A program made the translations under genes and the position numbers. From Zygnema circumcarinatum (lineage: Eukaryota > Streptophyta > Zygnematophyceae > Zygnematales > Zygnemataceae), in assembly GCA_037447605.1 (NCBI GenBank), contig CM074814.1, positions 2,212,125 through 2,276,124 of the forward strand: a DNA stretch of 64,000 nt, read 5' to 3'. The notes below the pieces were generated by a model. That model did no database searches. It had not been told where the DNA came from and saw nothing but the letters and a program-made list of their open reading frames with translations. Shown piece after piece: positions 1-11,089 of this stretch. Each line of letters opens with the position of its first letter. The stretch's first letter is position 1.

Positions 1-466
1 CTAACTCGACAGGTAGTCCTGACAATTCGTCCTTCAATCTTCTTTAAAACCAAACCATCAATGACATAACTGAACTGCATTTGCAACACCTTACATTACA
101 GGAGGCAGAACAAAACTAAACTAAAACAAACTAGGTCTAAAAACGAAGCTGCGACAACCCTAAACCTTCAGAGAAAATTAATCTTTATGAGTGACAGCGA
201 ACTCTTCAACTAAATCTGATACTCTGAAACGTTACTATCAATTAGTTTGCTTGCTTAGCTTGCTTCTATAGGTGCAAGACCAATCCTTGATCAGCAGACT
301 CCAAACTCAGACTCAGATTCAGACCAGACTCAGAACTCTCGCCCTCTCGCTCTCTCTCTCTACTAAGTTAACCTATGAAATTGAAGATAACGATCTTTTA
401 TTCGCCAACGGCCGTCCGTCCCTTTTCTCGTCAATACATATTGCCTGCCTTATAAGGCGGGTTTGC
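1..466. other. unassigned stretch at the left edge
   Basis: No gene recognised. The stretch is AT-rich with a short CT-rich run near 345-360. It may hold the 3' untranslated part of the small minus-strand gene that ends at 467, but no polyadenylation signal decides this. Confidence 0.3.
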
Positions 467-1301
467 TCACACTTTCTTTGCGTCCTTCTTCATTTTTTCC
501 ACTGCTTGCCCAAAACGCTTCCGCCGTTTCATGGGAGAGTCGTTTAAAGGCCACACACCCTCCTCATGGATCTCCATCGCAACAGCGGCTGGCAATGAAG
601 AAGAACGGAAAACTTTCCTTGAATGCTGCTTCGGACATGAGAGCTCCTGCAATTGTGAGCATAAAGAGGTGAATTGAAGTATGAGTCCCCACAATTTCCT
701 TGAGAAGTGGTTAGGAAGTGCCCTCCTGCTAAGTTTCAGGACGTCTTATGTGAATGGGAAATTGACTGAAAATACAATACAGCCTGTCTCCCCTCCACCG
801 CAATCTCTTTCCCTTGTCTGTCTCCTATAAGGCAACCGTAGGAAATTGTTTTGAAATTATAATCGCGGGAAGAATTGCGGGAGAGAAGTCCGACCTATGC
901 TCCTGCACCGTTAGAGATAAAATATACGGCGAAGCACTTAGCACCAAATTGAATGCGTCAGGCCGCTAATCGCTCGCAGAGTTTCAACACCAATGCTTCC
1001 AATCACTGCAACAGACTCCCAATCCGACAGCTTCTAGTCTGGCTTTCCCTCTACAAAATGACCTAAATTCAGTATGATAAATTCAAAAGAACAGCTCAAA
1101 TACCGGGAAAATTCTCTTGGAATCGCCCAAGCGACACCGTAGGGACGGTCCGAGAAAGGAAGAATTCAGCCTCCTCTCTGTTCCTGAAGATCCTGGAGCT
1201 GCTCCTCTCCAATTCACCCCCTCTGCGTCTCGAGATAAAGCACATGCTGGAGGTGAAGGCGTGGCCAGCAGCGAGCTGACGAGGGCAGGAGGCACAGCCA
1301 T
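467..1301 (-). CDS. small two-exon protein, probably plastid-targeted, function unknown
   Basis: Inferred exons are 1104-1301 and 467-646, joined in phase 0 across a 457-base GT-AG intron, giving 125 residues. The start at 1301 (MAVPPALVSSLL) opens a Ser/Ala/Pro-rich, acid-poor stretch resembling a chloroplast transit peptide. The C-terminal half is highly basic (MKRRKRFGQAVEKMKKDAKK) and has no domain I recognise. A CCAAT/G-box dyad lies 74 bases upstream of the ATG, a position shared with the PPR gene at 55930, which supports a real promoter. The model rests on matching splice phases and composition only, so it could be wrong; an alternative is that the two open stretches are unrelated. Confidence 0.4.
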
Positions 1302-1374
1302 GGCTAGACAAGCTGCAAGGTAAAGGTTTGCAACAGCCTTAGGGAGGGACCTGTATAAAAGCGCCGGTATCCAA

Positions 1375-1428
1375 CCAATGGGCACGTACCACGTAGCACA
1401 AATTGTCTACGTGGCAGCTCGCCATTAG
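1375..1428. promoter_or_regulatory. CCAAT/ACGTGG dyad
   Basis: A 54-bp imperfect palindrome. CCAAT at 1375-1379 and ATTAG at 1424-1428 (one change from ATTGG) enclose two inverted half-sites, CCACGT and ACGTGG. The right flank continues ACGATGC, as in other copies. It sits just upstream of the small minus-strand gene. NF-Y (CCAAT) and bZIP/bHLH factors (G-box) are the known binders of such sequences; actual binding here is inference. Confidence 0.55.
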
Positions 1429-2053
1429 ACGATGCTTCTGTTCGCTGTCGCAGTTCACCGTTCCGTCGAGTTCCAGTTCAACGGTGTAGGTACTGTGACG
1501 TGGCAATTTTGCATAGATTCGCGTTTTGTTGGCCAACATGGCCATGATGGGTGAGATTCATGGTTCTTGTGAAAGCTGGTTGCCTTGCCAATTGACCTCA
1601 AATTTGGTGATGTCGAAAACATGAGCGTCTCAGTACACATGGCAGAACAAAGTTTTAACATTGTCTGCACTTTGAATTGTCTTTGAATCTCACATAATAA
1701 CGCATTCAACAACAATATCTGAAACTCAGCTCACATGTTGTACCAACACAACTTTCCTCTACTCATGTTTCGCAACCCATCAACAAGTTGAAGAAGCATC
1801 TCACTTGCATGCTACAAGCACGAAATCATGCACGAATTCCAACGTCCCAAAGCACAAACATCCTTTGTCCTCAAAACCTTTATATACAGCAGCACAACAT
1901 GTGCCATCCTTTACAAGACCCATGACCTAGTCTCCCTAAACCATTCCTCCCAAAAAGCTACGCAGTGAACCTTCCATGCTTGACAAAGTGAGGGCGATGG
2001 CTCCAACACGAGGGCGACGATGCTTCAATTGACTCAAGTCAAAAGATGGGCCG
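1429..2053. other. intergenic stretch, nothing assigned
   Basis: No supported gene. The sequence is AT-balanced and non-repetitive. It could contain 5' sequence of an unseen plus-strand transcript starting near the dyad at 1375-1428, but no coding exon was recognised. Confidence 0.3.
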
Positions 2054-4224
2054 TCATGGAGGTGGTGGTGCTGGGGAAGGTTCTTCTGGGAAGGGATAGG
2101 GCTCAGGGTAGGGGTAGGGCTCAGGCAAGGGGTAGGGCTCAGGCAAGGGGTAGGGCTCAGGGAAGGGGTAGGGAGAGGGAGGGAGAGGGAGGGAGAGGGA
2201 GAGGGAGAGGGAGAGGGAGGGAGAGGGAGGGAGAGGGAGAGGGAGAGGAGAGGGAGAGGGAGAGGGAGAGGGAGGGAGAGGGAGGGAGAGGGAGGGAGGG
2301 AGGGAGAGGGAGGGAGAGGGAGAGGGAGAGGGAGGGAGAGGGAGAGGGTGCTTGTGGCGGCGGCGGAGGCGGCCTCGCTGGAGGGACATTGGCAGGGAGC
2401 GGACCGAGGGCCCTAAAGGCGAAGAGGTAATCGATATAAGCGTCTCCAGAATGCGCAGCACATTGTTGCTCTCCAATTTGAAGGAATATGTCCCTGGTGA
2501 TAGGGACAAGCTCAGGTAGACATTTCAGGGACATAATGAAATGAAAAACAGAGCATGATTGGAAAGGCCGAAGGATAGTTAGTCAGAGGTTAGGTTCAAT
2601 GACAGCATGAGACTTTCAATGAAACGTGTAAAAACAAGCAGCGGTCCATCTGCATCAGCGCAGTTCATGTTATTTTCCAAAAGAAATGGGGCAAATCCCA
2701 AGAAGGAGGCCCACAAAGCAGCGCTACAGAACGGCGGTTCGTAAACTTCAATGTCACCTGATAACCAGTCGACCTTCAATTCTCGCAGTTAGAAGTAGTC
2801 TCGTGCCCTGTAATTGCAATTTCAAGCACACTTCAATGCTCAACGACTGCTAAGTTTGCTGCAAATAGAAAATGCGAAAGCGCATAACGAATGTATCTGT
2901 TTTTAATCCTAAAGAGCAAACTACTCCTTACTTTTGTCCAAAGTAAATAATTCTTCACTATCTCAACCCCCCCTATAATCTGCAAGGATGTGAAGGAAGG
3001 GTGCGACCTCACCAGTATGAATAGCCGGCCTGTTATTGTGGGAGTGTACTGAGGTGGCACTTTCAATGTTACATTTTTGGCAGAAATCGACTTGTTAAAA
3101 GCCAAGCCACCCACAGCATTGGCAGAGAGAGTAACCATCTCAGGCCGGAAAGTGAAGGTCCCACTCTCGTTCGTGTTAATTACCGCATTTCCACCTGCCC
3201 GGTTCAATCTGACAATATTAGAAGCCTGTCGTTTTATTGTTGGCGATTTCTTGTTAATGAAGAATGGCAGCAAGTGAACGCGGGAGGGGGATGGAGAGAG
3301 GGAGAGGAGAAAAGCTATAAGTTCTGGAAAAGAGGAGAGAGGGCGAGTCGGAAGGGAAAAGATGTATGCATGCAAGCGCGTTATTATCCATACGGGAAAG
3401 GCAGAGGAGTTGGCTGAATGGCTGCATTGAAACTTATTCATGAATGATTGAAAGGAAGTGGAGACCACTCTCCTACCTTCTATAGTAACTGATGGATTCA
3501 CAACTGCAACGGCCACCAGCGTGCTGTTTGATGCAACGTCGTACACATACAAGTTCACGGCAGAGGTGAGGACTGGTTCAGGCTGGCGAAGCCAAAGCTT
3601 TTCTGAAATCCAACGCACTTGTGATCCTTGCAGAGGCTGCATGAGCAGATGAGAAGCATATGAACGCTTATTTTTTAAGCAACAAGGAAGAAGATGAATT
3701 GATGTTTTATAATCTCTAGGATTCACCAGTGTGCCACAGTTCAGGAATTGAACAAGGAATTGATGTTTGTGATAAAAAAATAAAATAAACATGTGATCCT
3801 TGCACGCATCGTAGACGATATTCTGCACTCTTCAGCCCCACCTCTTGATTCTCACAGTAGCAATGTCCAAAAACATGAATAACACCCTTTCTGGCAGCAG
3901 CTGGAGCGAAGAATGGCATAGTATTGTTTTTCAAGTACTTCATGCTTATGATTAGCACCTCCAGATGCCACGTGTCACCTTCAAGGGCTGTGGCGCTACT
4001 TCTGTCTGCGGCTGATAGGTCACAACGTCCACCTGCACACTCTCCGGCACAAACCGCGGCAGCGGGAACATCTCAACCGTGACATTTTCAGCAGTCCCTC
4101 CAAGACTATAATCCGTGAAGAACACAGTCGGCTCCAGAGAAGTAGGAGCCGCCTCAGAACGCAGCATTTGCGAGATTAAGATTGGCAAGGACAAGGCGAA
4201 GGTCAGTTTCAGAATGGCTGCCAT
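2054..4224 (-). CDS. secreted or cell-wall-type protein with Pro/Ser-rich tail, family unknown
   Basis: The start at 4224 gives a clear signal peptide (MAAILKLTFALSLPILISQ). The first exon runs to about 3979 and ends LK at a GTGACA donor. A second long open block is about 3477-3636 (…SEKLWLRQPEPVLTSAVNLY). A third is about 3012-3235, rich in Asn/Thr/Val with several N-x-S/T sites. Further blocks lie near 2660-2774 and 2420-2510. The last runs into a Pro/Ser/Leu repeat encoded by the purine-rich tract, including a PLPEPY unit repeated about four times. Exon phases between blocks 2, 3 and 4 are not settled, and two frames stay open through the tract, so the C-terminus is uncertain. The beta-rich, glycosylatable body with a hydroxyproline-type tail suggests an extracellular protein. 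No family was recognised. Confidence 0.4.
2080..2360. repeat. purine-rich GGGAGA simple repeat plus 18-bp minisatellite
   Basis: The left part (about 2095-2170) has four imperfect copies of an 18-bp unit (GGGGTAGGGCTCAGGCAA). The rest is irregular GGGAGA/GGGAGG. On the minus strand the 18-bp unit reads PLPEPY and the remainder reads Ser/Pro/Leu, so the repeat may be translated as the tail of the adjacent gene. Confidence 0.8.
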
Positions 4225-4469
4225 GGCTGTCGAGTCGCAGAATCAAGGGCGATTGTTGCTCCCAGAAGGCTCGCTTTGCAAGAAGCAGGAAGCCTTTCAG
4301 ACAGTTGTTTCTAAGAAGGAAATAAATTCCTGAGTCTGTCAGTCATGGTCAGTCAAATATGGCTTCCTTCGCACTCCTTCCTGCAAGGGAGCAGTCTTGG
4401 CAGCCGAGGGTGGGCGGAAGCAGCTTTGCTCGGTCAAGGGAAGGAAAGAGCATCCTGAAGAAGCGGACC

Positions 4470-4870
4470 GCCGCATGCAATGTCATGTCTTGCATGCATG
4501 CATATCATGATCCATGCATGCATGCAAATCAATCTTACAAATGCATGTCTTGCATGTATATCATGATCCACGTATGCATACAAATCTTATCAACGCATGT
4601 CCTGCATGCGAGCGTATCATGATCCATGCATGCATGCAAATCTTATCAATGCATGCATGCAAATCTTATCAACGCATGTCTATGCATGCATATCATAATC
4701 CATGTGTTTTGCATGTATGTAAGTATTGTCCATGCATGCATACAAGTTATGAACATGCATGTCATGTCATGATATACGCATGCATGCAAGCCATGGTCCA
4801 TGCATGCATGCAAGCCATAGTCCATGCACGCATGCAAGTCATCTCCATGCATGTATGTCATGCCTACTCG
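4470..4870. repeat. CATGCATG-based minisatellite
   Basis: Degenerate tandem units of roughly 20-40 bases built on CATGCATGCAAATC and CATGATCCATGCATGC, partly self-complementary because CATGCATG is palindromic. Reading frames crossing it are His/Met/Cys-rich artefacts. Confidence 0.8.
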
Positions 4871-5405
4871 ATATATCGATGATATATTGCCCAGGCCAAT
4901 ACGATTTGGTACCTGGTACGGACTTTTGTCGTCTTGCGGCCATTTTCGTGTTGTTGCCTTCAGGTGCCGGCACTTTAAGAGTAGGATGGCCGCACGGGCG
5001 ATAAAACTGAGACACGTCACGTCTACAAATGTGGACACGTGGCGAATTAGCATTGGTTACTATTTCCATAGAACACGCAGCCCACGAGCCAGTTTCGCAA
5101 CCTTGGACTGTTCTTTGTCAGTTTTTGGTCTTGTGCCGTAAGGCAGTTAAACTAGAATTAGGGACCATAAACCGGCCGTTAAACGGCTGAACACGTGGCG
5201 CAAATGGTCAATGATCGGAAGGATTCGCCGTTCCGCATCGACTTTGTTGACCTTGGTTTGATCAAAAAAGTGGGTTGATGTGGCGGTTGAGAAGTGGATC
5301 CGGAGATCCATGATCGTACTGTACTTGTACCGGTCTGTTTGTGAATTTGGTGGAATCAACCGATCCTTTTTTCAGTCAAATAGGTTGTCGGGCCTTGAAA
5401 TCTAA

Positions 5406-5458
5406 CCAATGGTAATCCGCCACGTGATTATACTGTATACGTGGCGTGTCTCAATTGG
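5406..5458. promoter_or_regulatory. CCAAT/ACGTGG dyad
   Basis: CCAAT (5406-5410) and ATTGG (5454-5458) enclose GCCACGTG and ACGTGGC. The centre, TATACTGTATAC, closely matches the copy at 55985-56037. The spacing is 53 bp. No gene start lies close by; the nearest are the secreted-protein gene (start 4224, minus) and the DJ-1 gene (plus, start 7377). Confidence 0.55.
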
Positions 5459-5660
5459 ATTATACGTTCCTTGTTTTATTGTCGAGTAGAGGTCCGGACC
5501 GGGCTTTTAACTCAACGGAACCGAAAGGTTGCCGTACAGTGCTGTATGAAAGTGCAAGTACAATAGGGGGTCCTCGTATTTACCGCCCTAAGGAGTGCGT
5601 CCTCAAGAAATTCGCCCCGATTTTGCCGAAACCACCTTTTTGTACGGTAACGTGGTGTTA

Positions 5661-5870
5661 GCCGTACTGTTCGTACTATTCGTACTGTCCGTACTGTCCG
5701 TACTGTTCGTACTAGCTGTACTAGCCGTTACGGGCTTACGCAAAACTCACCTATTCTCCCCGCACTTGCCGCCGTAAGAGGCGCTCGCTCTTCTCACCTT
5801 CTTCTTGGCTTCAATACGATACGGTACAATATGAAACGCCCCGATACGGTACTAGCCGTACTAGCCGTAC
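5661..5870. repeat. CGTACT decamer repeats
   Basis: About eight tandem copies of a roughly 9-10-base unit (CGTACTGTC and variants) span 5661-5735. The same words (CGTACTAGC, GATACGGTAC) recur to about 5930. No coding sequence is supported here. Confidence 0.7.
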
Positions 5871-6123
5871 GAGTTGTAGTATCCGATACAGACGATACGG
5901 TACGATATGGAACGGTGCGATATGTACGGTCCAACATGAACTCTAACATAATACCGCCCGTCTATTGGTAACACGAACCTTATATATGCAAAATCAATAT
6001 TTTCGCCTCATATTGGCCAAAACCAGGGTGGAAAATATGAGGACCCCCTACTGTACAGTACTGTACAGCTTGTGGCAGGGCAGACGCACTCTTTAGGGTT
6101 TCGACCTTTTTTTTGTAAAATAA

Positions 6124-6251
6124 AATCTGCCCGACGGGAAAAGGTGTGTATCGAATCCAAAAAGGTGGGAAAAAAACATTTTAAAACCTTTTACATCTAT
6201 TTTAAATCTGCCCGGCGAAAAAAGGGGTGTGTCGATCCAAAAAAGGGGTGG
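6124..6251. repeat. two direct copies of a dispersed ~45-bp element
   Basis: Copies at about 6124-6168 and 6205-6251 share AAATCTGCCCG, an A/G-rich run, GTGTGT, TCGA and CCAAAAAAGG. A related third copy lies at about 61497-61550. No coding content; origin unknown. Confidence 0.55.
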
Positions 6252-6753
6252 AGTTATCACTACCTCTTCTTTTTTTCTTTTTTTCGTTTTTTACTTTTCG
6301 CGGCTGCTTCAAGGGAGGGCTTGAAGCGTTGTCGAGCCTAGGCATAATTTTCCGCTCCTAGTTTTCTTCTTTTGTGCTTAGGTCCTTTGCGACCAGTTAT
6401 TCCTCGTGGTTCCCATGTTGTTGATTTTGTCCATGTACATTTGATGGCATCATCGCCACCGTGAGATCAATGCCACTTCCACTCACTCCCTAACCCGTGC
6501 CCCCAACCCTAGCCTCAACCCTTGAACTGACTTTACAGGTTGAACCAGGAATCCATACACCAGATTCAAATGTTTCCTCCCTGAGTCCACGCCGTCCAGG
6601 CAGCCCGGCACCGACCAGTTTTTTGTCGCATTGTCAGGACAAACGACAAAAGTCCCCGCCCGACGTATAAGCTGGCGCAGCCCGTTTCGCGTACGCGTGT
6701 CGACATCTAATTCTGTCACGTGTCTCCTGTGTTTGACCGTACAGTCTCCCCAT

Positions 6754-6866
6754 GCCACGTGGCCGTGGCCGGTTTGTGCCAGTCGAGAGCGAACGTCCAA
6801 CGTGGCACAAATGCGTCGAATAGAGAGACGCCACGTGGCAAATCTAGCAAGTGATCGCCACGTGGC
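6754..6866. promoter_or_regulatory. three perfect GCCACGTGGC palindromes upstream of DJ-1 gene
   Basis: The 10-bp palindrome GCCACGTGGC occurs at 6754-6763, 6830-6839 and 6857-6866, followed by GGGA-rich sequence. G-boxes (CACGTG) are bound by plant bZIP/bHLH factors, including ABA-response factors. The nearest downstream gene start is the DJ-1 gene (7167 or 7377), so stress or ABA control is a reasonable inference. Confidence 0.55.
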
Positions 6867-7376
6867 GCTGTTGCTCCGTCTGCTCTTGCAGGCACCTGGA
6901 GGAGCTCCAAATTCCAGACTGCCAAGAGCGTTTCTTGGAAGGGCGGGCGGGCCTGCAAGGTAAGGAGAGAGGGAGAGGGTGGGAGGGAGGGAGGGAGGGA
7001 GGGAGGAAGGGAGGGTGCACATCATCACTCTCGCATGAGGCAACGCAAGAATTTTGAGCCTGTTCAGAGAGCTCTCCCACCGGAAAAGCAAAAAAAGAAA
7101 ATTCTAAATCTTATAACAAGAAAAAAGTTTTGCCATATATTTTTGTGTGAATACTGACACCTCCTAATGGCGGCCAGCGAAGCTCGGATACTGCAAGGGC
7201 TGGAACGGGCGCTGCTGTCAAAAGGACGGCTTTTGGGTGCTTCCACTGAACCGGCCTTGTTTTGTGCAGGGAGAAGGAGGAAAATTGCTCCTGCAACAGG
7301 CGCGTGGACATCTTTGAGCCTGTGCAAGTCTGATTTGGGAAGGCCCTCTGATTCGGACGGAGGGAGGAGGAGAGAG

Positions 7377-9784
7377 ATGGCATCGAGCGCTACTGAAAGA
7401 ATGGAAGGATTTGATACTGGAAAGTGGCTTCAGCAGGGCAAAGTGCTGATCTGCATGTCTGGTACACTTTCCACAGTGACTTTCTTGCAGTTCTTGGAGT
7501 TCTACATTCGTGACATGTAGGGACGTTTTCTACATCGTTGTTGAAAGTGCTGCCTGCTCGTACGGTGTGAAGCTGCAGGCCTATCGCTTAGTATGGCTGG
7601 CCATCGTCAAGGTGGACTGCTATACTATGTAAAGTAAAGTGTTAAAAAATGACGTCCTTGATGGCGATATCATGAGGATTCTGTCTGCAGGCGCGGACCA
7701 TGTTACACTCAAGGGAGGAAAGGAACAAGAGACAGGATTTTTTTTGAAGGAGCTGGGAAGGCCCCTTATGAAGCTCCTGGATTCAGGTTTCGACGTTTTG
7801 GTAAGGAAACGTGCATTTAGTTGTTTGGAACTACAACGCGTAGAAAATCAGTCTGGAAAAAAAGTCAGTGACCTTGAGAAGAAACTCGACGTCATAACTC
7901 TGCTGCTAACCCGTCTGGACAATCCTTTCCTTTGTAGTGCAGTTCGCAAGTCCTATTGGTGAGGCGCCAAAGATGGACCCCATGTCTGACAGCGGCCTTT
8001 GGTTCTCAAAATTCTGGTCAGGTGAGGACACCTTTTGGGCATAGGAATGATTGGCAATGGATCATTCGTATAGAAAAAATCCTTAAATTTATGTGAAAGT
8101 CTATACATAAGGTTTTCCGATACCATCCTTGCAAAGGAATGGATACTTGCTGTAAAGGAAAAAAATCTGTGAGCTTACACCGCTAAAGGTTCTCCTTATT
8201 CCACTGGATGTCATGGTATACTTTCATTTTACTTGGCAGGTTCGACACTGCTTGTTCTAACTAAGACGTGCACTTCAAATTTGCGTGCAGAATTGAAAAA
8301 TGAGAAAGCACTTCTTCACAAAATGGAAGTAGAAAAGAACTTCAGCTCTCCCCGTAAATTTTCGTCCTTCACTGACGAGGAACTAAGTGAATACATCGGC
8401 GTGCTTGTCCCTGGAGGTCTATTTCTTTCCAGCCACACACTCACATCTGGCCGCAACTCCTTGCCATGTGCACAGGAATGGCATGCTGCGTGTGGTTTAC
8501 GAATCTGAAAGAAATTACATTTTGCTGGTTGAAGGAGAGTCCGTTTCAACACATGCGCTGTCCACCTATTTCTAATCAAAAAATGTTGATCGTTTATCAT
8601 AGGTCATGCGCCTATGGCTGACTTGTGGAAAGACGAGGACCTTGGCCGCATTCTTCTTCACTTCCATAACAGAAGCAAGCCAACAGGTCAGAACAAAGCA
8701 GGCTTATTTCACTCTTATCATAGTGCATGGTCTTTGAGAAGGTGTCGCATACTGCTTCCTGCGTAGGTAGGTGTGCACGGCAGAGTGACCAGGTTTGAAG
8801 TGGCTGTTTACATGCACACAACCTGATGGCGGATTAGACATTACTGGACTGTAACTATTCAATTGCCGAGGTGTCGACAGCTTCAGTGCATATGTTCTGT
8901 TCCTTTGTTCCGTGCATGGCTGCACTATATAGTTTTCCACACTAATATGGCTGCATGGGCGACTCCCTTGTCATTAGGAAAACGCTGCAGGTTGATTTGC
9001 AGTGTACTAAACATTGACATCGAATGCAGGTCTTATTTGCCATGCTCCAATCGCCTTGCTGGCCACAAAGCAGGTGGAGAGTGATAAGATATGGGCATAC
9101 AAGGGCTACAAGATGACCTGCTATTCTGATACAGAGGAGAAACTGAATGAGGCTTTATGGGGACAGAACTTGCCATACAAGGTATGGAACGACAAAAAGT
9201 TGGCCATTAGCTCTGGGGGGGCTGCAGAAGCGCATTTTGCGGCTATTCAGCTGATTTAATAATGTAAAAACATACCACATGGACCATTTATTGCTCGAAA
9301 CAATAGGAGAGCGTAGCAATCATTCCGTGCCAGAAATTCCCCCCACCTTCGTGCATGACTGGATGCAGGTAGAAACAGAGCTGCGGAAGAATGGAGCAAT
9401 ACTTGAAGAGGCCCTTCCAATGATGCCTAAAGTCACGACAGATCGGGAGCTTATTACTGCTCAGGTACTTTTGGGCTACAAATTTCGTCAATGTCATTTT
9501 GCTTGATATGCTTAATTCTCGAGAATTGAAATCTTGACTCGTAACTGCTCGGGACCATGGCAAGCTGACTAGTGTCTGATAAAGGGACATAGCGATGCCG
9601 TTTCTGTGTCTTGTTTTCAATCTTCCATTGACTAAATGTTGATGTGACCAAGGATTAAGCGCGGACACGTGTACTCGATGTGCAGGGCCCCACGTCTGCT
9701 GATCAGTTTGGAGAAGCCTTCGTGTCAGCGCTGAACGCAGAACTGTCCAACAAGTCCATGGACCGAGTGGCCCAAACTATCTGA
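7377..9784 (+). CDS. DJ-1/PfpI family type 1 glutamine amidotransferase-like protein
   Basis: Eight inferred exons: 7377-7461, 7691-7800, 7943-8021, 8291-8416, 8603-8686, 9030-9181, 9369-9464, 9686-9784. They total 831 bases (276 residues), and every splice phase closes. The order of family motifs is intact: GKVLICMSG (first strand), KGGKEQETGFFLKELGRPL, FASPIGEAPKMDPMSDS, GVLVPGGHAPMADLW, then the nucleophile elbow GLICHAPIALL with Cys about residue 165. The end is VTTDRELITAQGPTSADQFG. These match the Hsp31-like/ThiJ class that detoxifies glyoxals or acts as a chaperone; which activity applies is not known. An in-frame ATG at 7167 would add 70 basic, Ser-rich residues that could be an organelle presequence. 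Three G-boxes lie upstream. Confidence 0.88.
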
Positions 9785-11089
9785 AATTTGAACTCGGAGC
9801 GTCATCTCATGCAGCTTCAATTTTCAGATTGTTGCTGAAATTGCATTGGTGGATTTCTTGTTTTCTTTGTAAATATAAACGGCCCATGCTCCAAAAGAAC
9901 AATGCACAGTACCCTTCATTTTTTGGTGAAGCCTATGTGAAAGTGCCTTCAAAAAAAAAAAAAAAAAAAAAACTCTGCGTTGCAATGTTTGAAATGCGTT
10001 GGCTGTACCCGTCCAGAGGAGGAGGGCTCTCACAGAGGAGAATTTCAGTGACAGAGGCCTGGTAGACGCTCTATGACGAAAAATCGCTCGCTGTTTGACG
10101 GAACTGGTTTATGAACAGTTCCACTTACAGTTGGGTCTATGGAACGTCGCCTCCAGGGGCCGCCCAGTGGGCAGCTTGACCGTACGGTCGACCATACGGG
10201 CAATCTGGCTGATAAGCAACACGTCGCGAAAATCCATTGGTTTACGCAATAATGTCATGTTTGCCGTACAGACTTGGTCTGTCGTACTATCCCATCACGA
10301 CAAGAATATTTTACACGTGTCGTATCCACAGGCTGCTGTGCGGGTCACACCTGTACCGCAGAAACGACAGCCTTTGGATGTGTGAAAGATGTGACTCATC
10401 AGCGCCAGATTTGTCGTTTTGTTGCTGAATCCCGACAATTCAAACAGAGCCGCGCCTGGTCCGTACGCACCGAATTCAACGCGACAAAAATATGTTGACT
10501 TCAAGGGAGAATCCGCCAATCGGGGTGCTTTTGACTACTCGTTCGCCAATCAGAAAAGTGTGACCTGGAAAAAAATATACGTGGCAGTCCGCCATTGGTT
10601 TCTAAAAAAAGAAAAAACTTTTTGGCGAGCCGGTCTCGAACCGTTCACACGCGCCGAAAAAAAACAAAAACACAAACAGAGGGCCTTTTTTCCATCCTGT
10701 GTCGTAGTCGAGAATTGTCAATGAGGTTCCGTCACGTGTAACTTTTCTTCCCACGTGGCGTGTCACTATTCGACAAAATATTGAGACAGGACCTGCAGCA
10801 TGTACTTCCTCTCTCCCTACCAGAGCTTCCCCACTCTCCCTCTCCCTCTCACTTCCTCCCTCCCTCTCTCTCGCTCTCCCTCCCTCTCTCAACAACTGCA
10901 ACCCTATATGCCTCCCTCTCCCCCCTACCCCCCTCCCATTCTTATGGTCTTCCTCCTGCATCCTCCGATCGAACCCTAATCTGCCCTTCACTAGCCCTAA
11001 TCGACGCTCTCCAGCAATAGTTCTCCTATCGAACCCTAATTTATATCTCGAACCTTCACTTCTCTCTCTTCCCTCCACTTGCTTAAAAA
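9785..11089. other. intergenic promoter region with poly-A, dyad and telo-box-like motifs
   Basis: Contains an A-run near 9950-9971, a CCAAT dyad (listed separately), ACGTG motifs at 10731-10760, CT-rich 5'-leader-like sequence 10810-10930, and AACCCTAAT motifs at about 10973 and 11034 that resemble telo-boxes of plant promoters. It probably drives the plus-strand gene starting at 11090. Long frames on the opposite strand are CT-repeat artefacts. Confidence 0.5.
10546..10598. promoter_or_regulatory. CCAAT/ACGTGG dyad
   Basis: CCAAT at 10546-10550 and ATTGG at 10594-10598 (53 bp) with ACGTGGCAG on the right arm. The left half-site is degenerate (TGACCTGG). A second CCAAT lies about 30 bases further left. 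It sits roughly 490 bases upstream of the ATG at 11090. Confidence 0.45.

Noticed and set aside
4470-5141. His/Met/Cys-rich open frames on both strands and possible CRISPR-like array
   Set aside because: They are translations of the CATGCATG minisatellite. The units are degenerate and contiguous, without unique spacers of fixed length.
10618-10655. Minus-strand match to a tRNA B-box (GGTTCGAGACC)
   Set aside because: The T-stem does not pair fully, no A-box is found at the right distance, and no acceptor or anticodon arm can be drawn. Possibly a decayed SINE or chance.
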